Source of the DNA: Nemertoderma westbladi
Lineage: Eukaryota > Xenacoelomorpha > Nemertodermatida > Nemertodermatidae
NCBI GenBank assembly: GCA_032718475.1
Contig: JAUCBJ010001093.1
Coordinates: forward strand, 1 to 64,000
DNA length: 64,000 bases
Direction: 5' to 3'
Under the pieces are notes generated by a model, which saw nothing but the letters and a program-made list of their open reading frames with translations, had not been told where the DNA came from and did no database searches. Every line of letters starts with the position of its first letter. Position 1 is the first letter of the stretch. The translations under genes were made by a program, and so were the position numbers. Positions 10,691 to 19,900 of the stretch are shown here, in pieces.

Positions 10691-11861
10691 TATGAATATT
10701 ACAATCCCTCTAAAGTCGTAGTTGTCAACATCTGATGACATTTATTTCTATGACACTTTTATCTATTGATATTTTATAGTATTTTTTGTGCTGATATTAT
10801 TAGTACGAACTTTTATAAAGTATAATGGGGTGAAAGTTATAAAAAATATAACAAAAAATATTCGCTTGTGAACAATAAAAAAACATATATTTAAAATTTA
10901 TACACATATATATTTAAAATTTCATAATATTTAAATTAAATGTTTTGTTTTAAAAAATATGTTAGGTAGTAAAATATAGGTACTGGTGAGTTATACCCCC
11001 CCCCCCCCCCCCCCCCCCTTCAAAACGTTTATTATTATTAATTTTTGCCAACATTTTTGGAAATGTTCTAGAATATGTCATATATGAAAAAAATAATAAA
11101 ATGTTCTAGAACAAATATTCTTTATATTACATACCGGTACTTGAAAATATGAGAAGAAACAAATTTTAAAAAAATTTAAAAAATATATTATTTTAAGAAC
11201 TTTTTACTAGAACAAAAACTATTTGCTGTAAAACTTTTTTGCAGTTAGGAATAGCTAAGATGTTCTAGAACATTAGATTGGAATCTTCATTCCAATTTTA
11301 AATTTTATTTAAATTATCTAACATGATCTAGGACATGTCCATAAAGTAAATAGCAAAAACTAACAATAATAAAAATGTTGAGGGGGTTTGTACCAAACAC
11401 ACCATCATAAACCAAATAGCTAACATGTTGTGGAATATTTTGAAAAAACTATAAATATGAATATTTTTTTGATGTACTAGAACAAAATATATTTGTTCGA
11501 GAACATATTTAATTTTAAATAAAATAGATAACACGTTTTAAAGATTATTAGATTAAATAGAAACTTAAAGAAGCTAATGTAAAAAATTTGGATGCCCAAA
11601 ACACAGTAGTACTTTATTACATATTATTACATTCCTGCAGTGATTTAGAGGGAGAGCAATACTTACTTACAGCCGATAGCTACTCTATATAATTGCTACA
11701 TATCTACGACATATTCGTAGTACTCAAAATAATGTTGTATTCCAGAAACTAATGCTCGGTTACTAGGGGTGCAAAAGTGAGAAACGGGGGGGCGGCCGCT
11801 AAAAATACCATATTTAAATTTCTCACATACCAATCCATCCATTTACTGTAACAAAATGTGG
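10691..11861. other. AT-rich repeat DNA without a gene
   Basis: Contains a 23-C run (10996-11018), TTCTAGAA palindromes at about 11064, 11102 and 11260, and a MITE-like right end (AAAACACAGTAGTAC, about 11595-11609) whose left partner I could not find. No coding signal. Confidence 0.5.
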
Positions 11862-12010
11862 TACATCATTGTATGTAAAGGGCAATCATTGTATGTAAAG
11901 GGCACTATTCCGAGTTAATGACTCTCGTTTATTTATATCGCCCATCGCTGCGCTCGCTCGGTAAATAAATCAACTCGGATCATACCGATAAAAAAAACCT
12001 TTTTATAATA
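11862..12010. repeat. Foldback repeat related to 6166-6322
   Basis: A 20-bp unit (ATCATTGTATGTAAAGGGCA) occurs twice in tandem. It is followed by an imperfect palindrome (CCGAGTTAATGA ... CAACTCGG; TTTATTTAT ... GTAAATAAA) around the centre CATCGCTGCGCTCGCTCG. The left flank and the centre resemble the hairpin at 6166-6322. Confidence 0.5.
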
Positions 12011-12235
12011 ATATATAATCGTCCTCGGACGTGTTATAACATTCCTTGGACGAAATAATAGTTACTAGTACAAAATATCCGTACAAAATAACAAATAACA
12101 GTTCAATAAAGATAGTTGTTACACAACAAATCCCGGAAAAAATAACACCGAACTAATGTTGGTCTGTAGGGTTGTTATTTTTGTCCGCTATTTTGTTTTG
12201 TTATTTTTCCGCAAACCAACTGGTGTTGCTGAGGC

Positions 12236-12330
12236 CGAATCCCGCGGAAAATTAACTGTTTAAAATCCGAGGCCAAAGGCCGAGGATTTTAAATAGTTAA
12301 TTTTCCAAGGGGTGTAGGCCGAAGTGAATT
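12236..12330. repeat. Hairpin repeat upstream of the recombinase gene
   Basis: The arms GGAAAATTAACTGTTTAAAATCC and GGATTTTAAATAGTTAATTTTCC-type sequence pair around GAGGCCAAAGGCCGAG. This is one of four GC-centred hairpins in the window. Confidence 0.55.
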
Positions 12331-12397
12331 AATTGATAACCTACACTACTGGTTGCAAACTGACTGATTGGAAACTGCAACCTGTAGGCGCTACAAC

Positions 12398-12705
12398 GGT
12401 ACATTCTGCTTTTTATTTTGGGTGTTTACTTTCTGTTTGACGATTTGAGTTTAGAGAACATACTGGCCGTCCGGTACCTACCGGTAGCTTCTGCATTTTG
12501 ATTTCACTTTCTCTTTGACGATTTTAGTTTGTGCAGCGTAACACGGTAGGCATCTTCCCGGTAGCCTACCACGGTACATTTCTGTACTTATTTAGGATTT
12601 TACTTTCTGTTTGAGGTTTGACGAGAGCAAAAAATGGTAGGTTACATTTAAATTAGTAGGTGCGAGTAACGGTACATAGATTTCACATTCTGTTTACCTA
12701 AATAT
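12398..12705 (+). promoter_or_regulatory. Degenerate repeat array in the 5' flank of the recombinase ORF
   Basis: Four imperfect repeats of the form [A/C]CGGTA...TTCTG...TTTCTGTTTGACGA lie at about 12398-12455, 12476-12531, 12571-12625 and 12669-12702. They end about 60 bp before the start codon. A role in transcription is inference. The repeats themselves are visible. Confidence 0.4.
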
Positions 12706-12759
12706 TTTAGCTGTGGTCTATTGTATTGCAAACCAGTACTGCAGTATAACCGATTAGAC

Positions 12760-14157
12760 ATGGATGACTTAGATTTAGCTGATCTGGTGTGTTTAGAAAA
12801 TCTCTTCTACGCCAATAATGATCATTTAATTTCTGTGGATTCCACATTGGGAAATGATGAACCTATACCACCAGCTAAACGATTCAGGGATGAGTCATCT
12901 CTTCGATTATCGCAAAACGACAAAACTGATGACGAGTACATATTAACGAACAGAAACGTCCATACCGCTGATTCTACCACTGTTGCTGTCGCAGCATTTC
13001 GAAAATATCTCGACATAAACAATGTCAGCGAAACAATCGAAGAACTGAGCGAGGAATCAAAAAGAGGGGAATTAGCAAAACATTTCAACGGATTTATCCG
13101 TAAGTATAAGAAAAAAACGGGAGAAAAAGTTGAAACGACGACTTTGCGCAGCTATTTTTATGGAGTCCTTCGCAAATTGAAAGATCTAGGGTTAGGAAAT
13201 GCGCTAGAACTTCCTGAGTTTCGTCTTAGTAGAGACATCCTAAAAACTAGATTAGCGGAAACGAAAAGTGCTGGTAAGGGAAATCTTGAAAGAGCCAGTA
13301 ACCCGATGGAGGAAGGCGATTTCAAGGCTATGAGGGAAAAGGGGCTTCTTGGTATGGAGAATCCAAAAATGCTACTCGAAACGTTGTATATCGTACTTAC
13401 AACCCAGTTTGGAGCTCGTCCAGGCGAGGAGATGCGAAAAATACTTGTAGGCGATATAACAAAGCACTATAACACTGAAGAAGGTGTATACTACCTAAAA
13501 CTAAAGGAACGTAGTACAAAGACGCGACACGGCGATTCGGCTCCCAGGGAATTTTCACCAAGTGTTTATGAGTATAAAGCGGATCGAAGTCTGTGTGCAG
13601 TTACACTTCATGATTTCTACATGATGAAACGTTTCCCCGATGGAAAGGTAGATGGTATGCAGCCATATTTCATACGCCCAAAGCATAACACAAAGCCAAA
13701 TGAAAAATGGTTTTGTGATCAACCGGTAGGAAAGCATCAATTCGCTAAAATGTTTAGGAATCTAATAACGAAAGCTGGGTTACAAGGAGGAAAGAAGCTT
13801 ACCCCTATTAGCTGTCGTAAAACGGCAGCCCAAGCATTGGTTGATGGTGGCCAACCAGTTAACCTAGCACAGAAACAGCTAGGGCACAAAAATCTATCCA
13901 CAACGACTTCCTATCTTCGACCATCTACTTCAAAGAAATTTGAAATGAGTCGTCAGTTGAGCCTTTACATGTCGGGATCATCGGCAACTAGTGATGTTAC
14001 ACCATCTACGAGCTTGGGATCGGAATCAGGATCGGTTTCATCGACTTTCATCAGCAATAGTGTGGAGAGTGAGACAGATAGCATCCGGGCAGTGTTTAAG
14101 GATTCGAAGATATTCGGGAATGTCACTGTATACATGAATAAAAAAAATGATGATTAA
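12760..14157 (+). CDS. Crypton-type tyrosine recombinase (DUF3504-like), intact
   Basis: Probable DNA strand-exchange enzyme of a Crypton transposon, or a host protein derived from one. I chose the first in-frame ATG (MDDLDLADLVCLENLF), giving 465 residues. Residues about 70-165 look like the helical core-binding domain, and about 180-400 like the catalytic domain. Candidate active residues are Arg220 (TTQFGARPGEEM), Lys254 (RSTKTRHG), Arg353 (ISCRKTAAQ), His376 (QLGHKNLST) and the nucleophile Tyr385 (TTTSYLRP). The usual box-II HxxR lacks its first His: position 350 is Ile. The serine-rich C-tail (400-465) is of unknown use. There is no frameshift or stop, unlike nearly every other element here, so the copy is young or under selection. 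Cryptons have no terminal inverted repeats, so element ends cannot be set. In vertebrates the same domain survives in ZMYM2 and QRICH1 relatives. Confidence 0.75.
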   Translation: MDDLDLADLVCLENLFYANNDHLISVDSTLGNDEPIPPAKRFRDESSLRLSQNDKTDDEYILTNRNVHTADSTTVAVAAFRKYLDINNVSETIEELSEESKRGELAKHFNGFIRKYKKKTGEKVETTTLRSYFYGVLRKLKDLGLGNALELPEFRLSRDILKTRLAETKSAGKGNLERASNPMEEGDFKAMREKGLLGMENPKMLLETLYIVLTTQFGARPGEEMRKILVGDITKHYNTEEGVYYLKLKERSTKTRHGDSAPREFSPSVYEYKADRSLCAVTLHDFYMMKRFPDGKVDGMQPYFIRPKHNTKPNEKWFCDQPVGKHQFAKMFRNLITKAGLQGGKKLTPISCRKTAAQALVDGGQPVNLAQKQLGHKNLSTTTSYLRPSTSKKFEMSRQLSLYMSGSSATSDVTPSTSLGSESGSVSSTFISNSVESETDSIRAVFKDSKIFGNVTVYMNKKNDD

Positions 14158-14457
14158 AAGAGACTAACGTTGCTAAATGGAACTTGAATTGTACAGAAAT
14201 TGCAAATTGTAAATTTTAATTTTAAATGAAAAAATAAGTTAATTTTAAAAGGAAATTAATTTCAAAAACTTTTAAAGTAAACCCCGCAAGAAAATATAGT
14301 AAAATAAGTAAACTTATTTTAAAGTAAATTTTAAATTAGCGTGTAAGTTTCGGCGTTATGTTGCCTTTCTTGGTAATTTTTTGCAAATATAAATATCTTA
14401 TTACCACAATTAAATTTTTATATGTAATCAAGGGTTTAGTGTCACGGAGTGAAAGAA
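14158..14457. other. AT-rich 3' flank of the recombinase gene
   Basis: Poly-A/T-rich DNA without ORFs. Presumed 3' untranslated region and spacer. Confidence 0.4.
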
Positions 14458-15101
14458 TAAGTTTGGGCATCGGTACACCTTGTGCACACCCCCCACAATT
14501 TTTTTAATAGCTATCTTTTAAAACAATATTTTGTTGAATTATGCTCTAGAACATAATTGACATACAAAAAGTATATTTGACGTTCTGTGGTAGCTAGTAC
14601 TTTTGGACTAGCTAGTGTTTCAAAAATTTCTTTTTTAATATTTCCTAGTCGATGATAGGCCTTATATGCTGCAGAAATTGGCAAAAAAGTAAAATTAAGA
14701 TCAAAGTAGCTAGTATTCTCGAATACTGTTAATATATTGCAACAGAGAGGATAATAATAAAATTTATTTTAATCTATTTTTACAAAATAGCTACTATTTA
14801 AAAAAATACTAGCTACCATGAAAAAAATAAATTTTTCCACAATGTAGATTGCGTTCTGGAACATTATTTCATATAAAAAATCTGAAAGTTTTTACCTATT
14901 TTTACAAAAACACTAGCTAGTTAAAAATATACTAGCTATCATAATAATTCAATATATTTTCTTTGAAATATATATATTTTCAATATATTTTCTAGAACAT
15001 TAATAATTTCTAGAACATTAATAAAGGCAAAAACCTGCTTAAACATAGCTAGTAAAGAAATTGAGGGGGGTGTGCACAAGGTGTACCGATGCCTAAGTTT
15101 G
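14458..15101. mobile_element. Non-autonomous inverted-repeat transposon with 8-bp target duplication
   Basis: The element spans 14466-15093. Its terminal inverted repeat of about 40 bp begins GGCATCGGTACACCTTGTGC and is mirrored at 15060-15093. It is flanked by TAAGTTTG at 14458-14465 and 15094-15101. An 8-bp target duplication is typical of hAT-like transposons, but the termini do not show the usual CAGGG, so the superfamily is open. The interior is AT-rich with TTCTAGAA-like motifs and no ORF. Confidence 0.75.
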
Positions 15102-15247
15102 GTTGGCCAGGGCTATACATTGCGTTATTTCGACCTCGCTGTGTTTTTATTTTGTTGAGCACCGGTGGGAGCCCTGGGTTGGACTTTGGACAGGTAATAG
15201 CAAGGCTAGAAACGCTAACTACCGGGGAGATAAATACTGTAGGGGCA

Positions 15248-15272
15248 GGGGGGGGGGGGGGGGGGGGGGGGG
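15248..15272. repeat. Poly-G run of 25
   Basis: Uninterrupted G homopolymer; the short glycine-rich frames across it are artefacts. Confidence 0.9.
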
Positions 15273-16019
15273 TTCTCTAATCGATTGATTCAAATAGTAA
15301 CTATGGAACTAATCTTGTCAATTTACTGTTATAATAAATATGATAAGATTCAAATGAGGGTGAGTAAAAGGTTGGTCATGTTAAAATATTACAATTTAAA
15401 TAATCGGCATTCGTGGAAGCAACTTAAAATGGACGAATTAAATAATTTGAAATAAGACAGGATTTGAGATCGGATTAAAGCTTTCGAGATTAGGTAAAAT
15501 TCGTACCGGTAGTGCGGTAGTTTTGGAGAATATAGTTTTTATCACTTTTGCGGATGTAAACTGTACTCCCCGGTGGACTGGCCTTTTGAAAAGCATGGAC
15601 CTCTGAAAAGAGGTCAAACGAAGCCAGCGGTCAGTAAAAGTTTACTAATAATTATGAAATTATTACTAAGTTCAGTTTTTCTTTCTGAATTTCATATTGC
15701 ATGTTTCCAAGCCACTCACCTAAATCGGTAAAAATAAATAATATTATTTGTTTTTATTTTTCCCCCAAAAATACCATGCCCCTTTTTTATATCCTCTCCC
15801 CAAAACTATGCCCTTTTAGAAATGTTATAGTATTGGGCATGGGCACAGCCAACAGTGGTGCAGTTTTATATTAGAAAAATTTTGTTTGAAATAATTTATA
15901 CATTGCTTAATATTATAATAATCAACCTTGAAAAGTTTATAATAATGCAATTATTATAAAATAGTTGTGTAATTAGTAAATATTTAATTCAATAGGTTAT
16001 GTAACAACTTAATTATTTA
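15273..16019. other. No gene recognised
   Basis: AT-rich DNA with short open frames only. It may include decayed DNA-transposon sequence. Confidence 0.4.
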
Positions 16020-16140
16020 CCTGTTATTTTGTTGTTTTTCCGGTTGTTTTAACCCAAGGAGTAGGAACTAGCCGAGGCGCAGCCGAGGCTTTCCTACTCC
16101 GAGGGTTTAAAACAACCGTAAATAATTAATTAATAATAAT
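16020..16140. repeat. Hairpin repeat with GGCGCAGCC centre
   Basis: The arms CCGGTTGTTTTAACCC and GGGTTTAAAACAACCG, and GGAGTAGGAA with TTCCTACTCC, pair around AGCCGAGGCGCAGCCGAGGCT. This is a foldback of the same general design as those at 6166, 11862 and 12236. Confidence 0.6.
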
Positions 16141-16727
16141 GACCGTAAATAATTATAGATATTTTCTTTCACACACGATTTTTGTGGCGTTTTTTTGGGT
16201 CAGTGATTCCTTCTGGGGCGAAAAAGTGGGATTACGTCAATAAAAACATCCCAATATAGTGCCAAGGCGGTCAACCGAAACCGATACGTTTGTTTATAAT
16301 TCACGTGGGTTCACCAATACTGATTTTAAATGTTAGCATTCGTGACGGCTGATGGGCGTCCCCCATTAGCTAGAGATGTAAACTCTATATTAAACTAAAT
16401 AATCTTAGTTTTAATACAATATTAATTAAATTACAATAATCAGGTAAATTTACCCACACAGCGATACTAATTACAATAATTACTAATCCGAATAGATGAG
16501 TGAGAATCCGTAATGTGGTTGTGATAGATGGATAGGTCTACATGAGTTACATTAAAGCAAAACTAAATTACAAGAAACCGGTTAACTACATAATGTACAA
16601 AGTTCGTATATAGAGGGGCTAAAATTCGTAAAACATCAAATTCTCTCTCAGAGTAAGAAATACTCTAATACGAACAGACGGTCAATCATCCATCTATTGT
16701 TATAAAAGTAATCTCAAGTCTCCAGGG
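16141..16727. other. 3' flank of the receptor gene; nothing else recognised
   Basis: Downstream (in gene orientation) of the receptor stop codon at 16728-16730. This should hold the 3' untranslated region. I could not assign a poly-A signal with confidence. Confidence 0.4.
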
Positions 16728-16916
16728 TTACAGTTTTGTACTATCGAGTGTGCTATGCCTCGTCATTTCCGAATTGTAATTGACAGTTCTTTGATTGACA
16801 AAAGCCAAGCGTTGTTGGTTACCCCGGCAACAAACGCGACGAAAGTCCCGACGAAATTGTTGTGACATAATATTATATAATATTGGGTTCACTGCTGAGT
16901 TGAGATAAATTAACAC
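16728..16916 (-). CDS. Receptor exon 7: TM7, short C-tail, stop
   Basis: The acceptor CTCATAG precedes GTGTTAATTTATC. The exon encodes [20 protein letters not shown], the NPxxY motif and helix 8 with a CC pair (possible palmitoylation), then about 30 tail residues ending TKL and TAA. Phase 0 at its start. Confidence 0.85.
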   Translation of the reverse strand: MLIYLNSAVNPILYNIMSQQFRRDFRRVCCRGNQQRLAFVNQRTVNYNSEMTRHSTLDSTKL

Positions 16917-19900
16917 CTATGAGAATTATAAATAAATTAGAAAATAATTTAAGCAAGAGAAAATCCGCCGAAAAATACAAGTTTGAGAACTCTTAAGCAA
17001 CTTTTACTTATTCCATTGAATTCAGAACCCTCACAAACACGCTCACAAACACGTATAACGCAAGTAACAAGATGATTCAGCAATTTATATATGTGATGGG
17101 TTGGTGCTGGCATGAAAATTTGGCACCCACCGAAAACAATTCGTAAAATTCTAGCTTATTTTATATCAATTCCATCTAATAGGAAACATAAAAAAAACCG
17201 GTGTAACTCAAAATATAAATGTTAGAAATCGTATTTCATGAAATGTAATTTTCAAAAAAATGGTGCTATAACTCGAGAAGTTCCCAACATTATGAAAAAC
17301 CGTTTTCACTATTAGAAAGACAATAGATTTTTAGAAAAAGTTGTAAGAATTCAGCATGGGCCACAAGTCTACAATTGTTCATTCTAATAAAGGTGTCAAT
17401 TTTAGGAATGTTTAGTATATTTCCCATTATAACCTTGTCCATGTAATTCCCCATCCGTAATGACACACTCATTGCTTTGTTGCAAGATCTAGTAACTCCC
17501 ACCTCATTATTCATTTCTCATTTAGCAGTGACTATGTATACAGTGTACTATGTACATGTACATGTACACTGCGGTACCGGCACATTGGTGCTGAACGGGA
17601 CTCCGCAGCCCTAACGGTCTACCGGTCTACAGTAAGTAAACCTACTGTAGGGCTATATTGTGGTTTGTGGGGGTGCCAGACCCCGTTTCATTTGTGTGAT
17701 CGATAGGCTACCGGCCTAAAGTATTGTAGCCTACGGAATACCGCCAATTTGGGTGGAATATACCAGTATACCGTGTGTGTACCCACTTCACAGGCACCAT
17801 TCCTTTACTGTATGTGTTAAACGGCATTGGCAGTGTCAGAATGATGCTGAATTCATCGCCACCGGTTCTACGCATTAGACAACCCAAAACAACACACCAA
17901 ACCTATAGTAAAAACAAGCAAACCTCAAGTACCGGTGCCGGTACTTCTTGTTCCGGAACAAAGTGCAAACCTCCTGTGAAACAAAAATTAAACATCGCGA
18001 CAACCCAAACAAACCAGAGGAATTCTTTACATACGGGTAGCAGTAACAGTCCAATCAGTTCTGCAAAGAGAGTCTCCACTGGGACCTTTTCCACCTCACC
18101 ACCGAAATATTCAACAGAGCAGAGACAAACAAACATTAGCTCCAGTACCGGTGCCGGTACAAACACAATGTCTGCTAGTACCGGTAATGAAAATGATGAT
18201 GGCTTCAACATCCACAGTCCAACACCACTAGATTTATCCTATCCCATCAACTGCACACATTTCCCAAGAACAAGCATACCCCTGATAAACTTGGATACCC
18301 CTATACTTCCATACATCCAACTCACCCCTGTAGGCCTCCCACTCCGTTAAACACACCATATCCAGGTAGATACATCCCAGGTACCAACTACATCTCAAAT
18401 AGAAGTATGGTCTAAATCTTTTTCCAGATAACAATACAAATTACTTAAATACTGATGATGTTGTCAGGGCCGTTACGAAACCATGTAACAATATCGACAG
18501 AATATACTTTCCCCCACTGGAGAAAGATCTTCTGACACTTGCCCCAGAAACGTTAGTCACTGACTGTATTATTGACAGCTTTTTGGTAATTCTACAGCGC
18601 CAATTTGACAACATAATATGCATCCCCAACGAATTATACAAAAAACTCCACCAACAAACTTTTGATATAGCATCTGCTATACGATATATCACGAATAACA
18701 GCGATGTCAACAAACTGACAATGCGCCAGAAACAAGGAACTTTAATGCTGTTCCCTAACATTCACAACGGCCACTATATGCTTCACATAGCAACTTTCAG
18801 TTCGAAGAAGGTTTACACCTACTGTTCTATGGTACAAAGGCAAATCACAACTACCACTAACAGTATATGTTCTCTATTGAACATAATAGACAGGGTTGCA
18901 GCTAAGGCAAGCTGCTCAAACATATGTCAATCTGAGTGGAGTGCTGTTTCTCATCCTCGTCCATTCCCCGGCCAAGGCAACACTTTTGATTGTGGCATTT
19001 TCGTGTGTATGTATGCGTTGGCCACTGCCAACCGCACAAACTATATAATTCATGAATTTGATAGAAGCAAGAATCAATATAAGCAATACAGCAAAAAACA
19101 AGGCTATGGCTTAAATCTGGCATTGATGATGTCCTGTGACTTCTCTAGTTCCACCCAACACAATGGGAGTAGAAGCTCAGTACAAACATCCCATATCCAG
19201 AAACCAAAGCGCTCAGTATCGTTGAACAATAGTCTGCCACTGCCACAGACTTATGGAAGAACAGATATATGCAAAATGGGTAACACAGTCACTCCAGCAG
19301 GAAATATCACAGAGTACTTCAAGGAAGTAGGCACTTCCAGTGATTTCATTTCTGCAGCTCGCCAAAGCCACATCATGCAAAACCCAAAAGATTACTTTGC
19401 AAGATCACTTGTACCGCTTGGCTTAAACCTACTCACCCAGTATCAAAATATGCTATTTAAAGATATACAGGATAATATTATTGGCAATTCATCAGGATTG
19501 AGGATATCTCTAATCAACAGAAGGTCCTTAGATGAACTCACACTTGATATCGTCGAGTTTGCCCTAGTCTTAGAAGACAAGTGCCTTACACCTGGTTTCA
19601 AAAAGAGGGTAAATGTGGCGAATGTAGATACATTCAGCATTTTCCAGTTGACTGATTTAGTAACAAATCTACAACTTGAAATTAAATCCCTCACAAAAGA
19701 TTGTAAGGACAAGAGTACATTGATTGAAACCATTCAGACTACTGTTACAGAAATGAAACTAGAACTGGATGAACTCAAAGCACATAACACTTCTCCACCT
19801 CAGCACAAATTGCCTAATATAAAATACAAAAAGAAATCTAGAAAAATACAGGGAAAAGCAGCCACTAACATGTCGAGCAAGAAAACCAAAAAAGACTTCA

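Noticed and set aside
15089-15288. Two short frames ending in poly-glycine
   Set aside because: They exist only because of the 25-G run; upstream codons have no family likeness.
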